This document shows positions 8,268 through 17,431 of a stretch of DNA of 64,000 bases, in pieces. How positions within the stretch are numbered: the first letter of the stretch is position 1; every line of letters begins with the position of its first letter. The notes under the pieces were generated by a model. The model was given only the letters and a program-made list of their open reading frames with translations, was not told the origin of the DNA and searched no databases. This DNA is from Vallitalea sp. (GTDB taxonomy: Bacteria; Bacillota; Clostridia; Lachnospirales; Vallitaleaceae), in the NCBI RefSeq assembly GCF_025211055.1, contig NZ_JAOARO010000018.1, forward strand, positions 1 through 64,000. Reading direction: 5' to 3'. The translations under genes and the position numbers were made by a program.

Positions 8268-10718
8268 ATGGCCGAAAAAGAAAACAAGGTATCGTTTATG
8301 GAAAAAATATCAACTCAAATTATAGATAAGAGAAACGCCTTTTTTCTACTATATACAATACTAGTTATATTTTGTTTTTTTTCTAAATCATGGGTATATG
8401 TTAATAATGATATTACTACATATTTACCTGAAACAACTCAGACAAGGCAGGGGCTTACCATTATGAAAGAAGAGTTTATAACATATGGTACAGCAAAAGT
8501 CATGGTATCAAATATTACATATGACGGAGCACTATTAATAAAAGAGGATTTGGAAAAAATAGAAGGTATTTCTCGTATCGAGTTTGATGAAAGTATAGAT
8601 CATTACAAATTGGCATCAGCACTATTTTCAATATCATTCAAAGGTGAAGATAAAGATGAATTAACACAAAATGCCATGAAAGAAGTTCTCACTTATTTAG
8701 ATAACTACGATTATTATGTATCTAGTACCATTACCGAAGATTCAGTAACTTCATTAGAATCTGAAATAAAATTGGTTCTAGTTGTTGCTATATTTATTAT
8801 CTTGGGTGTTTTACTGTTCACTTCAAAAACTTATATGGAGATACCCGTTTTAGTACTTACATTTGGTATTGCTGCCATCCTTAATATGGGAACCCATTTC
8901 TTGTATGGGGAAATTTCATTTATATCTAACTCTATTGCGGTAGTTCTCCAATTAGCATTAGCTATTGATTATGCAATAATATTATGCCATAGATTCACTG
9001 AAGAAAGAGAGCATCTACCAGCAAGAGAAGCGGCAATTAAATCTCTTAGTAAAGCAATCCCTGAAATTTCGTCAAGTAGTTTGACAACAATATCTGGTTT
9101 AATGGCTTTGATGTTCATGCAGTTCAAACTAGGTTTTGATATGGGTCTTGTTTTGATAAAAGCTTTATTATTCAGCTTATTGATTGTTTTTACATTGATG
9201 CCAGGGCTATTAATGGTATTTAGTAACTCAATGGATAAAACTGTACATAAAAACTTTGTACCCTCAATAACTAATTGGGGAAAATTTGTAGTAAAGACAA
9301 GATATATCATTCCCCCACTATTTGTTGTTATTGTAGTAGGTGCACTTTACTTATCAAATCAAACTAATTATGTATATGGTTACAGTACTTTAACTACGGT
9401 AAAACAAAATGAGAATCAAATTGCTAAGAAAAAGATAGAAGAAACATTTGGAAGTAATAATCTATTAGCAATTATGGTACCAGCAGGTAATTATGAATTA
9501 GAGGGCAAGCTATTAAAGGATTATGAAAAACTAAAAGTAACAGATTCTGCTATTGGACTTGCAAACACTAAGGTAGATGACCGATATTATGTTACTGATA
9601 AATTGAATCCAAGACAATTTGCTGAATTAATAGACATAGATATAGAAATATCAAAATTACTATATCAAGCTTATGCTATCGAACAAGGCATATATAGCAA
9701 ATTGGTTAATGGGCTAGATGAATACGGCGTACCATTAATTGATATATTCATATTCCTATACAATCAAAAAGAAGCTGGATATTATAATTTAGATGAAGAA
9801 TTAGAAGACAAAATGAATGATTTGTATGAGAAGTTATATGAAGGTAAGGTTCAATTAGAAAGTGATAAATATTCAAGGTTACTACTGAATTTAAATATGC
9901 CCGAGGAAGGTGAAGAAGCTTTTAGCTGGTTAGATAAATTCCATACTATAGCAAATAAATATTATGATGAAGTACATTTCGCCGGTGCTACTACCAGTGA
10001 TAATGATTTAGGTGCATTTTTTGCAAAAGATAATCTAATTATTAGTATTCTATCAGGTTTATTTGTAATGATTATCTTATTATTTACCTTTAAATCAGCA
10101 GGTGTTCCAGTACTATTAGTTTTAACAATACAAGGTAGTATCTGGATCAACTTCTCTTTCCCAGTAATTCAAGATACCAATATATTCTTCATGAGTTATC
10201 TTGTTGTTACATCAATACAGATGGGTGCTACCATAGATTATGCTATAGTAATAACGAGCCGCTATATGGAATTAAAGAAATTCATGCCAATAAATAAGGC
10301 AATGATACAATCGCTGAATCAGGCTTTTCCTACTATCATTACATCAGGTACCATATTAGCCTCAGCTGGTATATTAATTGGTAGAATAACTTCTGACTAT
10401 GCAATATCTTCTATTGGAACCTGCTTGGGAAGAGGTACCATAATATCTCTCATCCTAGTTATGGGTGTTCTACCTCAAACACTGTTGTTTGGTGATAAAA
10501 TAATAGAAAAAACTGCTTTTGTGTTAAAAAGAAGAGGGATAATAACACTCCATAGAGGAAACCTAAAAATGAATGGTAGATTACAAGGATATATCTCAGG
10601 ATATGTAGATGCAGAAATAAAAGGTACTATTAAAGGCGAAGTAAAAGGTATCGTTGAAATGGGAAGCGTAACAACTGATAATAAAGAATTGGAAATGAGA
10701 GAGGAGGTTGTAGATTGA
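8268..10718 (+). CDS. RND/MMPL-family membrane transporter
   Basis: An 816-residue protein with two repeats of one membrane segment, a large outside loop and five membrane segments. The membrane blocks span ~18-38 with ~168-335, and ~350-372 with ~595-765. Conserved loop motifs around LQLALAIDYAIIL and IQMGATIDYAIVI include the intramembrane Asp pair used for proton coupling. MMPL proteins in Gram-positives export lipids or hydrophobic compounds. After the last membrane segment there is a soluble tail of about 60 residues with short Gly-rich repeats (GRLQGYISG, KGTIKGEVKG). GGAGG precedes the ATG. It overlaps the next gene by four bases. Confidence 0.88.
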   Translation: MAEKENKVSFMEKISTQIIDKRNAFFLLYTILVIFCFFSKSWVYVNNDITTYLPETTQTRQGLTIMKEEFITYGTAKVMVSNITYDGALLIKEDLEKIEGISRIEFDESIDHYKLASALFSISFKGEDKDELTQNAMKEVLTYLDNYDYYVSSTITEDSVTSLESEIKLVLVVAIFIILGVLLFTSKTYMEIPVLVLTFGIAAILNMGTHFLYGEISFISNSIAVVLQLALAIDYAIILCHRFTEEREHLPAREAAIKSLSKAIPEISSSSLTTISGLMALMFMQFKLGFDMGLVLIKALLFSLLIVFTLMPGLLMVFSNSMDKTVHKNFVPSITNWGKFVVKTRYIIPPLFVVIVVGALYLSNQTNYVYGYSTLTTVKQNENQIAKKKIEETFGSNNLLAIMVPAGNYELEGKLLKDYEKLKVTDSAIGLANTKVDDRYYVTDKLNPRQFAELIDIDIEISKLLYQAYAIEQGIYSKLVNGLDEYGVPLIDIFIFLYNQKEAGYYNLDEELEDKMNDLYEKLYEGKVQLESDKYSRLLLNLNMPEEGEEAFSWLDKFHTIANKYYDEVHFAGATTSDNDLGAFFAKDNLIISILSGLFVMIILLFTFKSAGVPVLLVLTIQGSIWINFSFPVIQDTNIFFMSYLVVTSIQMGATIDYAIVITSRYMELKKFMPINKAMIQSLNQAFPTIITSGTILASAGILIGRITSDYAISSIGTCLGRGTIISLILVMGVLPQTLLFGDKIIEKTAFVLKRRGIITLHRGNLKMNGRLQGYISGYVDAEIKGTIKGEVKGIVEMGSVTTDNKELEMREEVVD

Positions 10719-13700
10719 ATAGATTAAAAATATATCTATCTGTTGTATTATCAATGATTTTGTTATTCATTTTTAATTATGATTCTACAGCAGAAACAAC
10801 TTCTAATGTCATATACATACATACAGCTGAAGATTTACAAAAACTTTCAGAGAATTGTCGTCTAGATACCTTCTCCGAGAACATTATTGTTACATTGACA
10901 GGTGATATTGACCTATCTTCTATATCTTTTGAACCAATATCAAGCTTCTCTGGTATCTTTGAAGGAAGCAACTATACAATAAGTGGTTTAAACGCCTATG
11001 ATTCAGGTTCAAACCAAGGATTATTTAGGTATCTACAAGAAGATGGTATAATTAAAAATCTTACTGTTAAGGGCAATATTAGACCTAGCGGTACTAAGAA
11101 AGAAATAGGTGGGATTGTTGGTACTAACAGAGGACAAATCATTAATTGTTCTTTTAATGGAACTGTCAAAGGTTCAACCAGTATTGGAGGCATAGCTGGA
11201 TACAATGATAAATCAGGGAAAATTGCAAGTTGTAAGTCTTATGGTCTAATCATTGGAGAACATTACATAGGCGGAGTTGTTGGTCAAAATGTAGGTTATA
11301 TATCAGAATGTGTCAATAACAGTAAAGTAAATACAACAAATGATGGTAAAGTTCAAAACAAAGATATGGCATCTTATAATATAAAAGACATGAATATAGA
11401 ACAACTAAATTCAACTGAAAATATTGATGCTTTAACTGATACTGGGGGAGTTGTTGGTTATAATCAAGGTATTGTAGAATTAAGTGAAAATCGTGGTGCT
11501 ATAGGTTATCATCATGTAGGTTATAATATAGGTGGCATAATCGGTAGACAATCTGGTTATGTATCTGATTGTAATAATTATGGTATAGTCAAAGGACGTA
11601 AAGATATAGGTGGTGTCATCGGTCAAGCAGAACCCTCTATCCGCTTATTATTCTCAGAAGACACCTTAGAACAGATTGATAATGAGTTAGGTACTCTTAA
11701 TAAACAAGTCAATCAATTAATTAATGACAGCGAAAAATCTTCACAAACTATTTCAAGCAGACTGGATAATCTAAATAACCTTACTTCATCTGCTTCTAAT
11801 AAAATGCATGACCTAGCTAATTATACAACTAATTATATTGATGATTCAACAGCCGTAGCTAATACTGGTATAGATAGAATACGTCATACTATGGACCAAT
11901 TGGAGCCTATTCTTGATTCATTTGTAAATGCATCTGAAGAATTAACTAAAGGTTTTGATGAATTCAGAAAAGGCTTTGACCAACTTGCAAAATCATCAAA
12001 AGATATCAATAATAGCTTAAAAGATGTAGCTGATGCTTTTGATGACCTACATTTGGCGCATAACAATGCTAATACAGCTTTGGATAATATCACTGCAGCA
12101 ACTAAAATCATTCAAAAAGCTACTGAGAATTCTGATGATATGGAAAAAGCTATGAAAAAACTCAAAAATGGTTTGAGCGACCTTGATGATGCAACACAGG
12201 CAGGTATTAAAGCACTCGAAAAAATAGCAGATGCTTTAAAAGAAGTTGATAATCCACTAAGTACAGATTGGGATAAAATAAGTCAAGATATACAAGTTAA
12301 TCTTAAAACCATGAAAGAAAAGTATTCTAGTGCTAATACCAAAATAACTTTTGCTCTTGATGTATTTTATAAAGAATATACTGATGATCAAGCTCTTATT
12401 AGACAAGCATTTACATATTTTAACTTTGCTATTAAAGATTTGAAAGATCTATCTACTAACATGAATGATGCCTTAATAGATATGGAATATGCCTTAGAAG
12501 ACTTAGATCTTGCAACAGATGCTATCACTGAATCTATGGAATATATTTCCAAAGGTATGAAATATTTCACTAATTGTTCTACAGAATGTACCAATGCTAT
12601 GACAGATATAAAATCAATAGTTGAAGAGATTAATGATTATGAGAAATTACATATACCTAAGTTAAAAGATTATGTAACTGAAACAAGTGATTCCTTATTT
12701 CATGAAATAGATAGTATATCTGAAGAATTATCTATACTTAATGAAGAAGTAAAAGGATCATCTGATTCTTTTCACAAAAATATAAGAGCTGTCAACAAAC
12801 AGTTTGAGGTAATTGTTGATATTATAAGAGATGGATTGAATTCCTTATCTTTTGACAACAAAGATTTGTTTGAGGATATTTCAGACCAATCTCCAGAAGA
12901 AGAATCTATCAAGGAAAAAGGTGTAGTAAAAGAATGTTATAATGAAGGTGATGTCCTTGGAGATGTAAATATAGGCGGTATTATAGGTTCAATGGCAATT
13001 GAATATGACTTTGACCCCGAAGATGATATCATCAATAAAGGTAATACATCTTTCAATTTCAAATACCAGACAAAAGCTTTACTGATGTCATCTATCAACA
13101 AAGGTAATATTCAATCAAAAAAGAATTATGCTGGCGGTATAATAGGCAGAATGGATTTAGGTTTACTTATTAAAAGCGAAAATTATGGTTTTATAGAAAG
13201 TCTAGATGGTAATTACACAGGAGGTATAGTTGGTTCATCTAGTAGCGTAATTAGACAATGTTACTCTCTAAGCGAGCTTAGCGGTAGAGATTATGTGGGC
13301 GGAATAGCTGGATATGCTACTGACATTTATAATTGTTTTTCATTAGTAAAGGTTAATAAGTCTAATGAATTCACAGGTGCTATAGCAGGTGACATAAGTG
13401 GTAAAATGTTAAATAATTATTTTGTTAAAGGTAATATTGAAGGTGTAGACAGTATAAGTTATGGTGAAAAAGCTATTCCTCAATCTTATGGTGAATTTAT
13501 TCTAAATGAAGAACTACCAGAATCATTTCAATCATTCAAATTAACCTTTGTTGTTGATGATGAAATAGTTAAAGAAATACCATTTGAATATGGAGATTCA
13601 CTTGATGATAATAAACTCCCTGCAATACCTAAAAAAGAAGGATACTATAGTAACTGGCCATCATGTAATTATAACAACTTAACCTTTTCAAAAAAACTGG

Positions 13701-14176
13701 TAGCAATATATACACCCATGATACAAGTATTACCATCAGATAGTAACAATCCTCATCCCAAGTTGTTGGTAGAAGGAGCATTTGACCTTGATGATACTTT
13801 AAAAATAGAACAAGTAGAATCACCTACAAAAATGATTGCTACTCATAAAATCATTGAAGAGTGGTGTGTACAATTAAGTAAAGTATCTAATGAATCTTAC
13901 ACTTATAGAATTAAGAAGCCTAAAACAAAGAAAAAAATTATCTTATATAAAAAAGAAGGCAACAAATGGAAAATTGCTAAATCAAAAGTAGATGGTAGCT
14001 ATCTAACCTTTGAATCTAACTTAAATACCTTTAAGTTAGCATTTGTAGAAAAAAATATTGATATAAAATTATATATAGGTATGGGTTCTATCTTGATTAT
14101 GATACTTCTCATTTTTAAAAGAAAAATTAAAAAAAGAGCAAAGTCAAAAAAATATAAAATAAGACCTGTAGAATAA
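10715..14176 (+). CDS. surface protein: GLUG repeats, long coiled coil, GLUG repeats, C-terminal membrane anchor
   Basis: A 1153-residue secreted protein. The start is a TTG overlapping the transporter stop (TTGA), with GAGGAGG upstream. Order: signal segment 1-27; GLUG-type repeats (GGIVG/GGIAG with CxNxG) about 128-300; a long, Gly-poor helical coiled-coil region about 305-725; a second GLUG block about 728-910; a small beta domain resembling Listeria-Bacteroides (Flg_new-like) repeats about 940-995; a membrane helix about 1117-1135; and a Lys/Arg-rich tail. This gives an extracellular protein anchored once in the membrane. Tight coupling to the RND gene suggests they act together, perhaps as an outside adaptor or scaffold for export. 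Function is unproven. Confidence 0.75.
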   Translation: MNRLKIYLSVVLSMILLFIFNYDSTAETTSNVIYIHTAEDLQKLSENCRLDTFSENIIVTLTGDIDLSSISFEPISSFSGIFEGSNYTISGLNAYDSGSNQGLFRYLQEDGIIKNLTVKGNIRPSGTKKEIGGIVGTNRGQIINCSFNGTVKGSTSIGGIAGYNDKSGKIASCKSYGLIIGEHYIGGVVGQNVGYISECVNNSKVNTTNDGKVQNKDMASYNIKDMNIEQLNSTENIDALTDTGGVVGYNQGIVELSENRGAIGYHHVGYNIGGIIGRQSGYVSDCNNYGIVKGRKDIGGVIGQAEPSIRLLFSEDTLEQIDNELGTLNKQVNQLINDSEKSSQTISSRLDNLNNLTSSASNKMHDLANYTTNYIDDSTAVANTGIDRIRHTMDQLEPILDSFVNASEELTKGFDEFRKGFDQLAKSSKDINNSLKDVADAFDDLHLAHNNANTALDNITAATKIIQKATENSDDMEKAMKKLKNGLSDLDDATQAGIKALEKIADALKEVDNPLSTDWDKISQDIQVNLKTMKEKYSSANTKITFALDVFYKEYTDDQALIRQAFTYFNFAIKDLKDLSTNMNDALIDMEYALEDLDLATDAITESMEYISKGMKYFTNCSTECTNAMTDIKSIVEEINDYEKLHIPKLKDYVTETSDSLFHEIDSISEELSILNEEVKGSSDSFHKNIRAVNKQFEVIVDIIRDGLNSLSFDNKDLFEDISDQSPEEESIKEKGVVKECYNEGDVLGDVNIGGIIGSMAIEYDFDPEDDIINKGNTSFNFKYQTKALLMSSINKGNIQSKKNYAGGIIGRMDLGLLIKSENYGFIESLDGNYTGGIVGSSSSVIRQCYSLSELSGRDYVGGIAGYATDIYNCFSLVKVNKSNEFTGAIAGDISGKMLNNYFVKGNIEGVDSISYGEKAIPQSYGEFILNEELPESFQSFKLTFVVDDEIVKEIPFEYGDSLDDNKLPAIPKKEGYYSNWPSCNYNNLTFSKKLVAIYTPMIQVLPSDSNNPHPKLLVEGAFDLDDTLKIEQVESPTKMIATHKIIEEWCVQLSKVSNESYTYRIKKPKTKKKIILYKKEGNKWKIAKSKVDGSYLTFESNLNTFKLAFVEKNIDIKLYIGMGSILIMILLIFKRKIKKRAKSKKYKIRPVE

Positions 14177-14197
14177 AGTTATGTGTATCAATTATAA

Positions 14198-14275
14198 TGG
14201 GGTGTATCACAAGTGAATCTTATATTACAATTAGTTTTCCTAATCGTAAATATAATGTATTGTGATACAGCCCCA
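14198..14275. repeat. long imperfect hairpin, arms TGGGG-GTATCACAA / TTGTGATAC-CCCCA
   Basis: The outer arms (14198-14212 and 14260-14275) pair almost perfectly, and the interior pairs further (TTAC-ATTAG with CTAAT-GTAA). It lies between convergent genes. Neither side has a strong T-run, so it is not a textbook terminator. The arms resemble those of the hairpin at 53695-53760 (both read GGGGCT, then TC, then AATACATT on one strand), suggesting a dispersed hairpin family. Confidence 0.6.
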
Positions 14276-14405
14276 TGTTAAATTGCTAATATTAATTAAA
14301 ACCATATAGGTCTCTCTTGGTTTAAATGGTTTCTTCACCATCGCTATCCCTATCTATCCAGTTATAGAAAGCAGTAGGAATATAATAGAATCCTTTGTAA
14401 TCTTT

Positions 14406-16187
14406 TTATTTCCTAGTTATTTCAAAGTATGGAAACTCTACATCACTCTTATATGATCTGATACCAAATGCTCCTGAAAAACCTGGTATATATTTTGCTC
14501 CATATGAAGTATGTGAACCTGAAGTACTACCTAGATACTTATTGTTAATAACAACAGCATCTTCCTTTTCGCCTTCTAATGCTACAGTCAAGTTATACAT
14601 TGAACTTCCAAACATGTAACTAGTCTTAACAGTAACTTTTACACGACAATCATAAGGATCTATATAATCTGGTATATTGGCAGATAGTAAACCATTCCAT
14701 TTATTATTGGATCTTCCTATAATAACCGTTTTATTTTTAGGTGCTATACCTATATAGTACCCATAGTATTGATCATTACCAGTTCCTGGCTTTCTTACTC
14801 CAAGTACTATTCCTGCATTTGCAGAGTCGGCATATGTATTTGTTGTCTTAACCTGAAATCTACAAACAACAGTACGCATAGAAATATCAAGCTGATAATT
14901 ATCTCCATTAGAATCACAAGCTAATAACACTGGACCGTTACCAGTCTTTATATCATTCATAGTTGAACAAGGATTTAGTCCTAATACTTGCTGTTGAATT
15001 ATCTTAGACTCACTTTCTCCATAGAAATTAAAATACTTAGTTGAAGTGGCATCTCCTTTATTATTACCATAAAGAAGTCTATTCTCAAATTCCATAGTTG
15101 CTGTTGGCGGATTTAGTTTATTATCAATCATAACGTTTGCATTTTCAGCAGTAACCATTCCTTCAAGAGTACATACTAATTCTAATTCTTTTGTATATAC
15201 ACTTACAGTATCTTCATATGGATATACTAAGATATTACCTTTATAGGTTCCACTATTAATAAGAGCAATAGTTGATACCTCATAACCAAAATACTCATCT
15301 AAAGAAATTGATTTATTAGTTGCAACATCATAGCTGTAAGAATTAGTACCTGTTGCATCATTACTGTTTTTATTAACTACCTTATAATAAATCTTAGAAT
15401 TATTTGCATCATTTGCATAGACACCTAGAACTGAATTATCTCCTGCTTTTATAGTCTTTGTCTTATTATTAGCATTATATGTAATTGTAAAGTTTTCCCC
15501 ATATGCATCTGCTTTATAGGTATATCCTTTGGATAAATCAATATTTCTTGTGCCTTCTTTCAGATCTTTTTCATCTGAGTAGATTCTTTTAATAACGATA
15601 ACCGCTTGTTCTATTGGTGCATTATCTGTTGGGTTAAAGCTACCATTGCTACCTTTCATTATATTATTTTCATTAATATAATCTACAGCTTTTAAAGCCC
15701 AGTTAGCTATTAAATTCTTATCATTAATTGTTAAGACTTCATCAGTGCTTTTCATTTCTTCTCCAAAAAAATTATATACTTCACTAAGAGTCCTATAATA
15801 CATAACAGCCATCTGCTGTCTTGTTACTAATTCATTCGGTTTAGCCTGTTTGTTTGAACCTAACATTATCCCTAGTGCATTAGCTTTTAACACGTCAATA
15901 TCATCTGTATCATCAAAAGTGTCTATTGGTGCCTGTTTAACCACTTCACCTGTTATTGTTTCATACATTTTTACAACAAGTGATGCGAATTCTGCACGTG
16001 TAATTTTATCTTTCAAATTACTTGACATAAGTTTATAAGGCATAAGGTCATAGTAATAAGCCTCTTCGATCTCAGGTTGTGCCCATGAACTTGCTGATGA
16101 TACATCCCATCCCCCTGCAAAACTTGTTATACTTAATGCCATTACTACTAGCATAAGTATAATTATCTTGTGATTTTTCTTGAACAT
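14406..16187 (-). CDS. S-layer homology (SLH) domain surface protein
   Basis: The ATG at 16187 is chosen because AAGGAGG precedes it and it gives a proper signal peptide (residues 1-24, ending near SFAGG). Three SLH repeats follow (about 30-80, 85-140 and 150-205, with TRAEFA and TRQQMA), which bind pyruvylated wall polysaccharide. A beta-rich middle region follows, then a C-terminal domain (about 400-593) with the look of a concanavalin/LamG-type lectin fold. No catalytic motif is evident, so it is a wall-attached binding or structural protein. Downstream, the same frame stays open after the TAA for a Tyr/Trp-rich stretch to 14322, suggesting recent C-terminal truncation or readthrough. Confidence 0.85.
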   Translation of the reverse strand: MFKKNHKIIILMLVVMALSITSFAGGWDVSSASSWAQPEIEEAYYYDLMPYKLMSSNLKDKITRAEFASLVVKMYETITGEVVKQAPIDTFDDTDDIDVLKANALGIMLGSNKQAKPNELVTRQQMAVMYYRTLSEVYNFFGEEMKSTDEVLTINDKNLIANWALKAVDYINENNIMKGSNGSFNPTDNAPIEQAVIVIKRIYSDEKDLKEGTRNIDLSKGYTYKADAYGENFTITYNANNKTKTIKAGDNSVLGVYANDANNSKIYYKVVNKNSNDATGTNSYSYDVATNKSISLDEYFGYEVSTIALINSGTYKGNILVYPYEDTVSVYTKELELVCTLEGMVTAENANVMIDNKLNPPTATMEFENRLLYGNNKGDATSTKYFNFYGESESKIIQQQVLGLNPCSTMNDIKTGNGPVLLACDSNGDNYQLDISMRTVVCRFQVKTTNTYADSANAGIVLGVRKPGTGNDQYYGYYIGIAPKNKTVIIGRSNNKWNGLLSANIPDYIDPYDCRVKVTVKTSYMFGSSMYNLTVALEGEKEDAVVINNKYLGSTSGSHTSYGAKYIPGFSGAFGIRSYKSDVEFPYFEITRK

Positions 16188-16266
16188 ATTATTCCTCCTT
16201 GTAGGTTTTAATACTATACAATTTACTAAATATCTTTCACACATAAGTTTATTATATATTTTACCA

Positions 16267-16288
16267 ACATATTACATTTGTAATATGT
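16267..16288. promoter_or_regulatory. 22-bp palindrome ACATATTACA-TT-TGTAATATGT
   Basis: A perfect 10+10 bp inverted repeat with a 2-base centre, 80 bases upstream of the SLH-protein start. It could be an operator for that gene or a hairpin in its leader. Confidence 0.5.
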
Positions 16289-16401
16289 TTATTTTATCAT
16301 AATTGGATAAAGTTGTAAACATTTATAACCACTACTTCAGATTGTGTTTGTTACATTGCCTTTTACTAGCATATTGAATTCATCTCTTTAGAATAAAAAA
16401 G

Positions 16402-17121
16402 TTAATGTGCGAAATAGCTCAATACTTCAACAATAAATTTATTAATAAATGGTATATTGTAAATTACAGGTATAAAAAGAGCTGGTATGAGATTTATAGT
16501 TTTTATTTTCTTTATTTCCAGTATATTGATCCCTGTACTAAAGATAAGTATCCCTCCTATAATAGATATTTGATTAAGTATTACTGGTGTAGCATATGGT
16601 CCTATAAACTGAGCTAACAAAAATATAGTCCCCTGCCATATAAATAATATGACTCCTGATAGCATGATCCCAATCCCAAAGGTTGTTGCCAGTATCATAG
16701 ATGTAATTCCATCTAACATTGCATTTGTAAAAAGCAAAGTATTATCACCTTTTAATGCACTTTCTATAGGTCCTAATATAGATAATGTACCAACACAAAA
16801 AAGAAGTACAGCAGTTGTTAATCCTTCAATAAGTTTTTTATCATTGTTTCCACTAATTCTCTTACCTAACCTGTTAACCTTCTCTTCAATATCAATAGCT
16901 TCTCCTATTAGCCCACCAATCACCATACTTACAATAAATAAAAGTGGTTGATTATTTTTGCTAAGATTAGTAACTATCCATGTAATTCCCAATGAAATGG
17001 CTACAAGCCCCATTGCTTGATATAATATTGCTTTCTGTTTTTCTTTGATACCTTTTTTGAAGATAGCACCAACAGAACTTCCCATAATTATTGCACTTGT
17101 ATTGACTATTGTCCCTAACAT
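16402..17121 (-). CDS. DUF554 family membrane protein
   Basis: A 239-residue hydrophobic protein with about seven membrane segments. It starts MLGTIVNTSAIIMGSSVGA and contains the CVGTLSILGPIESALKGD motif characteristic of DUF554 (YdfK/YqgA-like) proteins, a family of putative transporters with no established substrate. AGGAGG lies seven bases before the ATG. It is monocistronic. Confidence 0.88.
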   Translation of the reverse strand: MLGTIVNTSAIIMGSSVGAIFKKGIKEKQKAILYQAMGLVAISLGITWIVTNLSKNNQPLLFIVSMVIGGLIGEAIDIEEKVNRLGKRISGNNDKKLIEGLTTAVLLFCVGTLSILGPIESALKGDNTLLFTNAMLDGITSMILATTFGIGIMLSGVILFIWQGTIFLLAQFIGPYATPVILNQISIIGGILIFSTGINILEIKKIKTINLIPALFIPVIYNIPFINKFIVEVLSYFAH

Positions 17122-17371
17122 AATAACCTCCTGATAAGTAAAATTAATCTCATACCTATATTAAAAAGCATCCAGTAAGGGGAGAGTCAATATATAGTTA
17201 GCAGGAGTTTGAATCTCAATAAGAAAATTATATATCATTATATTAATTTTTTAATATATATCATAATATCTTATATAAAAGAAATGCTTTTAATACTATA
17301 TTTATAATATTTTAAATATAATATTTAGTAATAATATATATATTTTTAATTTTCGCAAAACATCCATTTTA

Positions 17372-17400
17372 TTGACGAATTATGTAGATTTTGTTATACT
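17372..17400 (+). promoter_or_regulatory. sigma-A-type promoter of the chemoreceptor gene
   Basis: TTGACG (17372-17377) and TATACT (17395-17400) are separated by exactly 17 bases, 32 bases upstream of the chosen start. Its position rules out translation starting at 17372. Confidence 0.75.
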
Positions 17401-17431
17401 CAAAATACATAATATAGTTGGAGGTGTAGCA

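Noticed and set aside
8268-14176. The transporter and GLUG protein as parts of a type VII or ESX-like secretion system
   Set aside because: No EsxA/WXG100, EssC-type ATPase or related genes are nearby; the pair lacks any ATPase.
14198-14275. A CRISPR array or tandem repeat
   Set aside because: The sequence is a single inverted repeat; there are no regularly spaced direct repeats here or elsewhere in the window.
16188-16244. A longer start for the SLH protein at 16244
   Set aside because: It would place 19 residues before the signal peptide; the ATG at 16187 has AAGGAGG at the right distance.
17372-17431. A longer start for the chemoreceptor at 17372
   Set aside because: The upstream codons overlap the -35/-10 promoter pair (17372-17400), and the ATG at 17432 has a good ribosome site and gives a normal receptor N-terminus.
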